The translations under genes were made by a program, and so were the position numbers. From contig NC_089736.1 in assembly GCF_035083965.1 (NCBI RefSeq), positions 7,753,501 to 7,817,500 on the forward strand: a stretch of 64,000 nucleotides of DNA. Direction: 5' to 3'. Shown one piece after another: positions 34,063 to 45,784 of the stretch. The notes beneath the pieces are model-generated. The model was not told where the DNA came from. It ran no database searches and saw nothing but the letters and a program-made list of their open reading frames with translations. The DNA comes from Branchiostoma lanceolatum (Eukaryota > Chordata > Leptocardii > Amphioxiformes > Branchiostomatidae). Every line of letters begins with the position of its first letter. Position 1 is the first letter of the stretch.

Positions 34063-37000
34063 CTTACATCTGCTTGGAGATTTCGCCTAAGGTCTCAAAG
34101 CAGATGTTACGGTGGAAGATCGTCATGTTTTCTGAGTGACAGCCGGGCCTCTCTGACAGCCCCGTACCCCAAATCGCAGGTGAGAAGTTGGTTGAAACGC
34201 AAAAATTACTAAGGGAAAACGGATGATGTGCACATATATCCTTAAACTACTAATTACGTACAAGATATGATGAAAACTAAGATGTAGGGGGCGCTTCGAC
34301 CGGCGGACACGGTGTTACATGGGCTCCTCGCGCGGCACCTACAAATCGATCCTTTTCATGTCAACTCGTCATTCTAGATGTATGTAAAGATGTCTGGAAC
34401 CATTTAGGAAAGCTTTCACTGGCCTTGAGCCTAACGTCTTCTTCATTTTCACATGTTACAAGTGGGGATCACATACCCTATCATAGCCTAATCTGCAGTA
34501 CCGCTCCCGACCGTATCACGAAAAGTGATAAAGGAGACCGTCAAATTGCCAAATTTCGGTCTTTTCGGGAATGGGGAAATCGCGAAAGACTCGCAAAGGG
34601 GTTTGTCGTTTTGAGGCTTATTTGACCTTGAACTTGAAGCTGCGAGCACGCAAAACAAAGTAATTTGATATTTCAGACATTTGGCCAAAATACAATGGAC
34701 ATTAGGTCATAAATTACATGCTTCCTTTGTATTTTACCAGTAGAAAAAGTAAAGTGTGCATTTCCTGTAAATGGTCGCTTTCTGAAAGGCTACCACATTC
34801 AAGTTCAATCGTAATCTATGAAACAAGAAGACGTTGACCAAATGCTGCGGTGTTCATGTCTGTTTATTAATCGATAGATCCAATATATCCTTTCAAAATG
34901 ACGTAAGGTGTTTTGGTTACATAACACCGCTGCAACGGTGAATGCTATGGTGGTTATTATGATAATCTATTCATATGATATGCTGGTAGCTAAGACATGC
35001 ATCGCTTTATCGGGAAAATGCATTTTACATGTGAAATGTTGTACCTCATGATATACCGATAACATAGATACAGTTTGTTGGTGTAATTCAATGACTTTTG
35101 TTATACTGGAATACTGATGTTGCGCTGGTGTTTCATAAACAAGGCACCATATCAGACCACAAACAAAACTTTCAGAGCCATAGATCTTAAGGATAGAAAG
35201 CTAATCCGGTCGTCAGGCGTGATCACTCTTGCGTATGTTGTTCTTTCAGAATTTCAGCTGCAAAGTGTAGTCTACAAAGCCTAGTGCAAGATGGCTATGG
35301 TGGTTTCTTTGATTTAGGAAACACGTTGTCTTTAAACTAACGTCCCTATGACGGGAGGTATATGAAAGATCAACAGGAAAGGAACGTTTTGTGACATCTC
35401 TTTATGATGATAGTAAAACTATAAAGTTTTATATACATGTAGTTATGTTTTTATTCTTCGCACTTATGGAACTAGTGATCTTCCTTAAAGGTGCTACCGA
35501 TCTTCGAGAGAAAGAACAGCAGTGAGCGTCTTGTCTGGATTACAGTACTCCAGACACACTATACTGTCAACACTTGGAAGCTGTACCTAGAAATTGTCAT
35601 ACCTCAGGCCTCGAGTAGCTCTGTATTAGTTCTGTGACTCTGAACGTTTTGTTCGTGGTCTGATATGGCGCATTGTTTATGAAACATCGGTGCAACATAA
35701 GTATTCCAGCAACAAAAGTCACTGAACTACCGTGATAAACTATTTCTATCGCATAAGTACATAATGAAGTCAACATATAACATATAAAATGCAATTCCTG
35801 GCAAAACAACTACATATCTTCGCTAGCAGCCATATTCAAATGGTTATATGGTCATAGATTTGGACATGTTTTAATGTTACGATTTCCCTCATACCATCTG
35901 CTTGGTTTTGATTCATATGGTAATGAAAATACACCTAAAATTTCACTTTTTGCAACTCTCTGACCACGAGCTGCAAACGTTCAGTTCAATTTTTGACGTA
36001 TAACTCAAGAATGAAGCAACTTTAATCAAAGACATTCAGCAGGAATAGAATGGAGATCATAAGGAGTACACTGTGACAATAAGGAAGCCGAAGAATGTCA
36101 TAAGTGTGCTTTTTCTGAAATTGAGAAAGCGGAAATTCATCCCCTATCACACCCCCGTTTTAGAGCCCCCGTTCCGAAAAGGCCCGTATCTCGCTAACGA
36201 AGCATCGCCCATTCCCAGATTTGGCCATTTCGCGACTTGGGAAACGAGATGGGCTCTTATGGGGGTTTCACTCCAGTTCTTTCTTGCCCTTGTTCTTGAC
36301 ATTGAGGCTCATTCCGACTATCTAGATATCATGAACCTATAAGGAATGAACCGTATGACCCCTGCATGTGCTCATTTTGACAGAAAAATGTCCTGAACGT
36401 CCTGTACAAATTGTTAAATAGGGAGCTTTTTTGTCAAAACGTCTGACATTTCTGTTTCTACAAATTCCTGAAAAAATGTAAAATCATAACTATATAACAT
36501 TATATTGGAAGTTAAAATTTATTTTATAACTTCTGCTTTCTTGAAAGCATTGCCCTTTCCTTATAGTCAAGACATATCTGCCCATTCTACGTTGGCTTTC
36601 AAAAAAGACAAACACATACACATTGGTCCAAAACTTTATTTTCTCATTGATCAGCACAAAGAAAACAAGATACATTAACTCATATGTAATCGTGTCACCC
36701 CTTCATAGATATAGAATACTGTACAAAACAGCTGAAGGGAACTGTAGCAAATTGTACTATTATCATTTTTAAAATGGTAGAACAGTCTTATGACTTGAAC
36801 CTAAAAAGTTCTACCTGAGTATTGGACAATTTCAAATACACAGATGTTTTCTACTCTGCTCAAATACCGTTCATTCTTAAATGTCTGCTACATCACAATA
36901 ATCATACACATGAAATCCTGTTGAGAACCATGAATAATATCAGTATGAATGGTTAGTGATATAATAATCTTTTAAAGGTTAAGGCTAGAACAATATCACA

Positions 37001-37395
37001 AAAGGTTGAACTCATCACCTATCAAACAGGCTGTAGAATAGTGAGCATCCAAGAGTCACAAACATGAAAACAACACATTTGTAACATTACTTGTATGTAG
37101 CAACATAAATACAACAGCTTTTCTGGGCCATCAATTCTGATGAAAACAGTGGAGAGAAAAGTACAAAGAAAAGTTAATCAGGTTGTCCTTCTCATGAAAG
37201 CTGTGTGATTTATCAATGAAAAAAATTAATTACTTTTCCATTGGTTACATGCCAATACTATATAAAGTATTGATTATTACATGCTGGTACATTAACTACA
37301 TTATCATACTTGAGACTTTCCATTCTAAAACATGAAGTACATGTACATATCTTGACATGTCCCTCACAATATGTTATCATTTGGACAAATCCTGG

Positions 37396-37917
37396 CTCAT
37401 TAATTCAGCTTTTTTCACGGTCATATTTTAGCGCCCTCTGTCTCTCAGTCCGCCAACTGCAGCATTGCGAACCGCCATTAACCGCACCGTTGCCAGGATA
37501 GGATACACCAAGGACAAAGCAGGTCGTGTACAGCCTCCTTGCGTAAAACCAAATCAAAATGGCATCAGAAAGGAGACACACCAGGACTCGGAGCACTTTT
37601 GAAAACCGATGGTTGGTAAAGAATTTCCCAAAGCAAAGGAGCAATATCTGTAACAGTCATGGTCAACACACCGTTTGCAGGCATCATCGGTTTTCAGTCT
37701 ATATAACCTCCTTGGTTTTCAAAAGTATTTCGAGCCCTGGTGTGTCTCCTTTCAAATATCATTTTGATTTGGTTTACCCAAGGAGGCTCTACAATACCTG
37801 CTTGGTGCATCCTATCCTTGCAATGGTGCGGTTGATTACGGTTCACAATGCTGCAGTTGACAGGCTGAGAGTTAGAGGGCGCTAAAACATGACCATGAAA
37901 TAAGCTGAATTAATGAG
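37396..37917. mobile_element. 522-bp foldback element, right arm only
   Basis: Begins ctcattaattcagctt and ends with its exact complement. The inverted arms continue inward about 200 bp (for example gcgccctctgtctctcag against ctgagagttagagggcgc) to a loop near 37620-37700. No counterpart is present at the homologous site of the left arm (about 30590). It is probably a non-autonomous foldback DNA element. Confidence 0.8.
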
Positions 37918-39024
37918 GCACACGGACGCGTGTAGTGGTGCTTTACATCAACATGCATGTAAAGCTGGAGAGTTGCCAGCACAGTTTGGCAATTCCAAAA
38001 GATATGGACGCAACAGCACCACACATATGCCAAGTTATAACACTATATAAGTTAATTATTATAAGACTCCCTGTTTGTAAATGACAGTGTCCATCATGTC
38101 ATTTATCTAAATGCTCTTCTCGAAGATTCTCGAACTTGCCGCGCGCGGTACAATGATGCTACACAAGATGATAACATACATGGATATCTCTTCAGCTTAA
38201 ATCCATTTTGTTCAATCAACACTGTATTTAGCCAACAATTTAAGTGCTTGTGTCACCAATGACACTAAACTCCTGAAGAACAGTTCCTGATTACAAGCAA
38301 CCACTATAAGTGTTATGTAATGAACAAAGACCTTTGCACAAAATATGCACCCTTCTATAATACATCCACAGTTCCAGTTCTTAAAACCTGCCACCAGGCA
38401 ATCATGAGGGAAGCCGGTTCAGAGCCTGGTACCGCGACTCGATTTTTAGAAGCAAACATTGCATAATCATCGCAAAGGGCATGAGATTGCAACTTGTCTC
38501 AATGTTTGCTCCTGCTTCTCAAAAGAACGTTTCCTTTGAGTCGCAGTACCAGGTTCCAAACCGACTGCCATGTTTACTATGACGTCACAAGCTGGAAATG
38601 AACTTGACTAGCTGGCGGTATACTTCAAATTCAACTTCAACTTCAACTACCCCCAGATAACCCCGCTTGGTAGGAATCAAGAACTGGAAGTATGATCTGT
38701 AGATTTTTCAGTGAACTTTGAATAGAAATCAATGGGACAACCAATTTCCTAAACATGTCGAGTTTCTGGATAATAATACTATTGTTACATACTATTGTGT
38801 CTTCAAGTGTCGTATGCACTTTAGATTTTAAACTTAAAACTCTTGCTTTGTTTCCCATACAAAAACACAACCTTTCCCCTTCCTATCTACATTCAGTTGC
38901 AAAACATAGATGGAATCAGTAGTCAAGTGTATGAAAGACAAACATCTACCACCAGTAGAAATACATACAATCATTAAATCATTAAAGATATATATATGGG
39001 GTGAGGTTGGGCAGCCTCTCTCCT

Positions 39025-40018
39025 TCAGCCAGGCTGAACGTGGATCATGAACTTCTGCACCAGTCCCTTCAGCAGAGGCAAGATGTCAGCCCTGTCAAGT
39101 AGACAAGCTCGGCAACCTGCACTGAGAAACAGGAGGGGAAGGAAGCAGGTTGGTTTATAACTTCACATTTCAACAAGATAAAAACGCACTTAGACACAGC
39201 CATGCATGATTCAAATATTGACACACAAATGTTAAACAGGGAACAAAAAGGAAGAAACACACTGAGCTACCAGTCGAAACATTCGTGGTATTAAGATTAA
39301 ATTATTGGCCTTGGTTATGTCTTGACTCTTCAACGTTAGGTCTCTCAACTCAAGTTCAGCTTCTTTATCAAACCGTGAAATGTGGTCATGTGGGGATAAA
39401 CCAACAAACACGATCGGACACGCTCCCTTTCTCCTCTGTCTTCCACAGTAAAGGCACATAAAATTGCACAGAATCAATACGGGATTTCATAACAATGTTC
39501 CCGAATACAGCTAACGTAACACTGCCGGCGCCTGTGACGTGAATATTCTAGATTCAGCACTCACCTGGCTTTGAGGTACTGGTTCCCTGCTGCCCACAAG
39601 TACCAGGCACTGAGCCGGTCTCCCGCTACAGTCTCTGCCTCCTTCAGACTAAAGAAAAACATGAAAATGAACAAACAAAAATTCACCGTCAACGCAGGAC
39701 GTCAAGGTTATTGACCTCTGACCCTTTTGTCCCAATCGTGCCTTATTACATAAATAACGTCAAGGTATGTCAGTTATCCATAATATCTGCACCTGTCAGT
39801 GAGGCCCCCTAGCGATTAATTCAATAATTGTCGCTGTTCGGTGCAGGTGATTCCTGCAATGATATTTTCAGCCGTTAGTCGGCGCTTTGGATGTACTTAC
39901 ATATAGCATTCCTGTCCTTGGTGCTGAACGCCATCCATACATAGCTTATATCGCACACATGGACATGGAAGTATTGTGAGGTGTGTGGATAACTGATGGT
40001 GCAATATAACATTGGGTG
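39025..40018 (-). pseudogene. 3' exons of the same unrecognised gene, arm 2 copy
   Basis: Inverted counterpart of the arm 1 blocks. The middle exon 39565-39648 is open (acceptor tttctttag, donor gtgagt) and encodes LKEAETVAGDRLSAWYLWAA and about eight more residues. The last exon 39025-39116 encodes 29 residues ending LLKGLVQKFMIHVQPG. The first block (39901-40018, donor gtaagt) has lost the cccag acceptor present in arm 1. Each arm is thus damaged in a different place. It may be a pseudogene, or a live gene with another first exon; no upstream exons were found up to the LRR gene. Confidence 0.4.
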
Positions 40019-40224
40019 TCATGGAGAGTCGTCTAATGGACAGAACTTGGGGCAAAATCCTTTTGTTATTAACGTTAACTGATTTATTCGGGGACTGTAA
40101 TGTTAGTGTAAAATGGTCACTTCTTATTCAGATTTTATTCTATACAAAAACTTGACGTGGCACACATACACACACGCACACGCAAACACACACAGAGAGA
40201 AATGTGTACTAATATTGAACCAAC

Positions 40225-40241
40225 ACCCCCCCCCCCCCCCT
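40225..40241. repeat. poly(C) run
   Basis: Uninterrupted run of C after caacacc, next to the CA-rich remnant of the microsatellite in the right arm. Confidence 0.9.
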
Positions 40242-41070
40242 CCCCTTGGCCTTTCCCTTTAAGGTAGATTGTTGCTCAGATCCTGTCCTGATATGGGAAA
40301 GAAGAAGAGAGAAACGGTGCTTGGTTGCAATCTTTATATTTTGTCACATAGCTTAGTCTACATGGTGCACTGTCTGGAGAAAGTCAACTCTTATTCAACC
40401 CTGTCCTTCCTCTGTCACAGAATAGCCAAAGAGAACTGCACAGAATTACTAATATGTCAGCTTTACCTCAATAACATGCAGGAATGATCTTAAAGTTAAT
40501 AACTTTGCCAAAATCAAAGAACTGTTGATCATTTCCACCAAAAAGACTGCAGTGAATTTAAGATTTAAAAAAAACTTGCTTTCTACGATTGTTCACCTAC
40601 ACATTTTTCCTGCATAGATTGTGTTGACCTATGAATCATCTAACATCTGAGGAAAGACATCACATGGCAAGTTACTGATAGTGTTAACAAAACACTTTCA
40701 GGTGGGCATTTCCACAACAGAAACTGCAATAAATTTAAGATTTGAAAACCTTACATTCTACGATTGTTCACCTACAAATTTTGCTCGCATATCTAACATC
40801 CTAGAAAATACATCACATGGCAAGCTACCATACTATCAATGTAACACTTTCAAATGGGCATTTCTACACCAGAAACTGGATTGAAGTTAAGACTAAAAAC
40901 AACTTGCTCTCTACTATTGTTAACTTATAAATTTCACCTGTATAGACTTCGTTGACAAATAAATGGTACGGCATCACATTGCAAGTTATTGATAATGTCA
41001 ACATAACTCTTGCCACTTTGAATTTGGAAATACATGCACACTTCAAAAGAGTAGATCTAATATACTGCTT

Positions 41071-42384
41071 GAAAAAAAGATGGATACAATCATGTGGAAC
41101 ATGCTACATGAGTAACGTTAACATATTTGCCAGTACAGGGCAATACTGAATATTCTCTGCGCAGTTATTGGGCCAGCAGAACTGTCTTGAATCCCAGGAA
41201 AACTTTTCATCCAGTTAAAGCTTTACTTCAAAATATACTTTTAGAACTTCACGGGGGAACGTAAACCAAAACCGTGATCCGTACGGAGCATTCAAATGAT
41301 AATCTGCTCTGCTAAAGCTTCTTGGTCAATCTCAGGATTTCTTGGGGCTAGAGACTTACTTTGATCCTGCTGCTTTTAAGAGTTTCCAATCATCTGCTAA
41401 ACCAGGTAGAAGGAAATAACTTTTCCGCGGCCACAAACAGAGCTTCCGTCATGATTAACTTTCTTCTTTGCCATATGTGACACGTTTTGTTATTGGTTGT
41501 TTTTCAGGCACGTTTGAGCTGATAGGTCAATCCGGGATTTATTATAATTGTCCCCGACCCTGGCGCGAAGTCCCTTCCGCTACCGGCTTTCTTTGTACGT
41601 TAGCGGAGAGATGCCAGACAATTGACCGATCACGTAGGCATAGCCCCGAACACCTCCGTCAAAACGTAGACATGCAAAATAAAACATTTTAAAAATGCAG
41701 CCATTCTCTCATTGGTCTAACTGTAAAGTTTCGTGCTATCATTGGTTGAACTGCTAATTGTGATGGACAGTCAGGATCGTTCTATATCTGACGAGCAGCC
41801 AGTATAACCAACCAGTCTTGTGTATGCGATGAGAGTGCCCCGCATCGCTGATTTTCAGTCCAGTTTTCTATAGTACGTATAGCTAAGTAAGACCAGATTG
41901 ATAAGTTTGATCCACTCACATCGGCATGGGCTCCTACTGCTACTCCTGTGGATAAGTGTGGTGGGTTCTTTAACGCGCTCCAGGTGTGGCTTTCCTCAAA
42001 CCCGCGACCTCCCGACATCCGACTGTCGGGCTTGAGCCTCGGTGCGCTGCGTCACTACTACCTAGACGACAGGGCCGATATCTTCAAACTTTACGATAAA
42101 CAGGTATCAAGCATGTACTGTTTCAAACTGCAGTAGTTCAGAATGAACGCTCAGAAGAACTGTTAGCATTTAGGACTGTTCGCGGTCGTCCTTGTAGGGC
42201 TGCAATATCCATCAGTAACACTGCGCCAAAACAAAAAGACTCGCATTGTCGTAACGTCTTAATGTACAGTCCTCTATTTACTGGTGGTGCACAAGTTGTA
42301 TCGACTTTACTTTCCAGTGAATCGGCTTCTTAAAGCTACATTTGGTGAGATTGTAAAAGTTGTGTTTCGCCACGCTTGTAAAGG
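41071..42384. other. intergenic DNA and presumed 5' region of the LRR gene
   Basis: No coding exon recognised. The sequence just before 42385 shows no clear acceptor, so the LRR gene may have an unspliced 5'UTR here. Confidence 0.4.
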
Positions 42385-45003
42385 ATGGGGTATGCGATGA
42401 TGACTGTTTTTGCTTTAGCGGTGGCTTCTACAATATTTGTCCAATCCTGCTTCCCGGGTTGCAAGGTGACAGACATAAAGCTCTGTATTCCCAATAAGGA
42501 GCCCTGGCTTCCCGGTTACTTAAAGGATAGGGCGCCATACAATAAGAATCCTATGACAGAGGGGTCTTGTATTTTATGCGGAGAAAATGCAAAGCGTTCG
42601 TTACAGGAAAGCACCGTTTTGTACCCATTAACGAGCCCCTTGTTAGCTGTGAGAGGTCATCCCTTTGGCGTGCTATCAGCACAGTCATTTCAATCGTGTA
42701 ACAACTCGGGAGTTAACTACCTTCGTCTCGTAGAGGGAGGCATAACGGACATAGAATCCAGCAGTTTCGGCGTGTTTCTGAACTTACAGCTTTTGTATCT
42801 GGATTACAACAGCTTGACTCACGCCAAGAAAGATTGGTTCACCGAGTTGGGTTCTCCCGATAAGCTGTTAGTTCTGGCTTTGTCGCACAACAAGATCGTA
42901 GACATTGAATCGGGAAGCTTTGCACGACTCCGTATGCTGAAAGACCTGTCTCTCAAACATAACCTTCTCCGACATGTTCGTTCTGACTGGTTTTACGGCT
43001 TGACACACTTATCGGGACTGAACTTATTCTCAAACCGGCTCGAAACCTTACCAAAGGATGCGTTTGTGTTTCTGACCGAATTGAAGCGACTGGACATGAG
43101 AAACAACGATTTGATGAGCCTCCCCAAGGAATTTCGTTGGCCACACAAAAATACAATATTCATGGACATTGCCGGAAATGGATTGCGCGGTGTGTATGAT
43201 CGTACAGTTGGATGGACAGCCACGCTGTTGTCTGATTTGTCTTTCGTACAATTGAGAGTCACCCGTCTGAACATCCGCCCCAGTTTGGGTTCATACTTCA
43301 AACAGGATCACAAGAGGCTGATCTATGTTACACATACAGAAGACGCTACTCGAACGACATCTTATGACTACGGATACAAAAAGGCCCGGCATATCAGAGG
43401 CCGCATAATGAAAAGCCAGAACTATCCCCGTCCTTTCTTGATCATAGCTGTCATGGAGGGCGAAGACACCAAACCCGAAGACACATTAAACCAATGGTGT
43501 AAACGGTTTTGGTCAGGGGAAGATACAGCTAGTACAAACTTAGGAGCGAGCGAAGGAACAACCCTACAGCTGGCTGCCATTGTGACGAAGAAGAACAACA
43601 GAACAGTTAGTCTGTTTTCCGTTTTATTCGACCCCACCTCGTCAGCTGAAGAAAAAAGCCCGTACAACAGCAACCGGACACAGGTCGACAGTACGCCGGC
43701 GGAGGAAGGCACGGGGGCCGTGAAGTGCGTCCTAGTTAGCGGGGAGAAAACATTCGAGTTCTCCTTCCTTGCGAAGAAACGTGAACAGTCAGACACCACC
43801 ACTGTGCGCAACAATACCACGTCCACGGTGCGCTACAATACCACCACAGTACGCTACAATACCACGTCCACTGTGTGCTACAATACCACCACAGTACGCT
43901 ACAATACCAGCGAGCAAGGTCGCGACAACACGACATATGTTGTATTTGGGGAGAGCAAATCAACAGAGAACAGCACGGCTTCCCTCCCTTCAGCCGATGT
44001 GCACGGGGAACTGACGCCTACCCTGATGGACATAACTATAACGATGCGACCAGACCAAAATCAAGACCAACCGACGATCTCTGCAGGTAAGATGTTCATG
44101 TTCTCAGCGGCAACATTTTTAGGCCTGGTGGTTGTCATCTACCTAGTCAGTATGCTGGGAAAGACACCGTGCCCCTCCCGTCGCCATGGCGACCAGGACG
44201 CCAGTGATGATCCGAATACCTACTGTGAGATAACTGACGTTACGCCAATAGCCTCCACACAGGTGTTCAACACACAGGTTGGTCAGGCCCCCACGGCGGT
44301 AACAGCCGAGGATGACATGCCAACCTATAGTGAAATCCCCACCGAGTACTTCAGCTTCAATAACCCTGGGTATCGGCGTGCTTCGCTTCCAACAGACGAC
44401 CACATCTATTGTCAGATACCGGACAAGTACTACCGCTATCAGAACACCCGGCCATCCTCACTGCCTCTGACCTTTGATATGACGTATGAAAACGTCCAAT
44501 ACGAGAACGTTGGGCGCTGCCAGCGACAACCTTCTGACAATAATGTACAAGACGCGGAGGTGTCCCCTCCTTCTGTGTCAAGGTTGGGCACCATGCATCC
44601 ACAATACGTGAATCACGCTGATATGTCCAAATCTCCGGACTACACAACGATGACTGGGGAGATAGAGAAGGAGGCAGACGTCATTGCCCACGGAAAACCC
44701 AAAGCAAAGAATCTAAAGTCTCGTGACATGATTCGAAGAGGGGCATATGGTACAACGCGGCGGTCTGCAGGTGTAGCCTGGAGAGCCAGGCCTCAGGATG
44801 AAGACAACACATCGTACCGGCCCGCAGACCAAGTTGTGGCTAGGGACCGGCGGACGGACGTCAATCAACCGCCGAGGAGTATTCCCGTCCCGAGGCCTAC
44901 CAGTGTCCCAATTCACAAGTCTTGGAGCCAAGAGATACCGTTGTCAGAACTAAGAACAACAGGTTCTGGAAAAATGACACTTAGGTCCCGTCATAGTCTG
45001 TAA
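42385..45003 (+). CDS. single-exon leucine-rich-repeat transmembrane receptor with tyrosine-motif tail
   Basis: 872-aa type I membrane protein encoded without introns. Residues 1-20 are a signal peptide; a Cys-rich cap follows (C22, C26, C34, C62, C65, C105). Five to six leucine-rich repeats lie at about 110-270 (LLVLALSHNKI, LSGLNLFSNRL, LKRLDMRNNDL). A long Thr/Ser-rich stalk has an array of TTTVRYNTT-type sequons (about 470-511). A single TM segment lies at about 570-592 (FLGLVVVIYLVSML), then a tail of 280 residues. The tail has tyrosines in SH2-type contexts: Y613 (YCEI), Y648 (YSEI), Y675 (YCQI), Y701 (YENV), Y706 (VQYENV, an ITIM match), Y741 (YVNH, Grb2-type YxN) and Y753 (YTTM, YxxM). 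A signalling role in recognition or adhesion is inferred; no ortholog is recognised. The ATG is preceded by aaagg; the lack of introns may reflect retroposition or the compact LRR receptors common in lancelets. Confidence 0.88.
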   Translation: MGYAMMTVFALAVASTIFVQSCFPGCKVTDIKLCIPNKEPWLPGYLKDRAPYNKNPMTEGSCILCGENAKRSLQESTVLYPLTSPLLAVRGHPFGVLSAQSFQSCNNSGVNYLRLVEGGITDIESSSFGVFLNLQLLYLDYNSLTHAKKDWFTELGSPDKLLVLALSHNKIVDIESGSFARLRMLKDLSLKHNLLRHVRSDWFYGLTHLSGLNLFSNRLETLPKDAFVFLTELKRLDMRNNDLMSLPKEFRWPHKNTIFMDIAGNGLRGVYDRTVGWTATLLSDLSFVQLRVTRLNIRPSLGSYFKQDHKRLIYVTHTEDATRTTSYDYGYKKARHIRGRIMKSQNYPRPFLIIAVMEGEDTKPEDTLNQWCKRFWSGEDTASTNLGASEGTTLQLAAIVTKKNNRTVSLFSVLFDPTSSAEEKSPYNSNRTQVDSTPAEEGTGAVKCVLVSGEKTFEFSFLAKKREQSDTTTVRNNTTSTVRYNTTTVRYNTTSTVCYNTTTVRYNTSEQGRDNTTYVVFGESKSTENSTASLPSADVHGELTPTLMDITITMRPDQNQDQPTISAGKMFMFSAATFLGLVVVIYLVSMLGKTPCPSRRHGDQDASDDPNTYCEITDVTPIASTQVFNTQVGQAPTAVTAEDDMPTYSEIPTEYFSFNNPGYRRASLPTDDHIYCQIPDKYYRYQNTRPSSLPLTFDMTYENVQYENVGRCQRQPSDNNVQDAEVSPPSVSRLGTMHPQYVNHADMSKSPDYTTMTGEIEKEADVIAHGKPKAKNLKSRDMIRRGAYGTTRRSAGVAWRARPQDEDNTSYRPADQVVARDRRTDVNQPPRSIPVPRPTSVPIHKSWSQEIPLSELRTTGSGKMTLRSRHSL

Positions 45004-45062
45004 AAACGGAAGTGTGTACTTGTGTTTAAACCGCGACCCGATCCTAATTTGCCAGCAAAAAA

Positions 45063-45500
45063 CAACTGATAGCCTGGAAAAGACCTTACCATGTGGCCAC
45101 TCAAATATAGACTGAAACAGACCTGACTGTGTGGCTATTCAAAAATAACTGCTAGCCTTGAACAGGCTTCGCCATGTGGCCAATAAAAAGAAACTGATAG
45201 ATCGAAGCAGACTTTGCCCTGCGGACATTAAAAGGGAACTGCTAGCCTTGAACAGGCTTCACTATGTGGATATTCAAAATATACTGATAGACTAGAACAG
45301 GCCTGACCACGTGGCCAAATACAATGAACTTACTTAGTATATATAATCTTGAACAAGCTTCGCCATGACTGGTAGCTTTGAACAGCTTGTCCGTGTGGCC
45401 ATCAAAGAGAACTGCTAGCCTTGAACAGACTTCACCATGTGGCCATTCAAAAGGACTGATGGACTGAAATAGACCTAGCTACATGTATGTGACCATTAAA
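45063..45500. repeat. degenerate tandem repeat of about 45 bp after the LRR gene
   Basis: About nine imperfect units built on aactgctagccttgaacagg, cttcgccatgtggccattca and a few A. It starts about 60 bp after the LRR stop and is therefore probably within its 3'UTR. Confidence 0.8.
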
Positions 45501-45784
45501 AAGGAATTGATTTTTTTCATTCATCGTGAACGCATTGTCTTGAATGGGTAGCAGACCCTCACTCCAGAAAGCTGCAAATTTCAGAAATGAAAATATAAAA
45601 TCTGGGAAACAGCAGGCTACTACTAGAGCTACCATGAACGTGAAAGTCACTTGGTGTTAGATTGTAGAAAACAACTTCAAATAGATTTGATTTTGTGATA
45701 TTTTAGGCACAAAGTAATAAATCTGAATCAGTGTAAACTTTCTAGTGTTGATATTTCTTTCATGACTCCATAACATGGTACCAC

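Larger units (their letters stand above)
34063..41070. repeat. right arm of the giant palindrome
   Basis: Reverse-complement counterpart of 27520-33967. It is longer than the left arm mainly because of about 800 bp of extra sequence at 37345-38165, which includes a 522-bp foldback element, and it lacks the 113-bp hairpin of the left arm. It carries an inverted copy of the SGPL1 3'UTR-like repeats (40480-41050), whose polyadenylation word has changed from AATAAA to an AATATAAAG-like form. The outer boundary is about 41050-41070. Confidence 0.93.

Noticed and set aside
27520-41070. CRISPR array or phage-type inverted structure
   Set aside because: The context is clearly animal nuclear DNA; repeats are long mirror arms, not short spaced repeats.
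43422-43826. 134-codon minus-strand frame within the LRR gene
   Set aside because: Antisense shadow of the receptor stalk.
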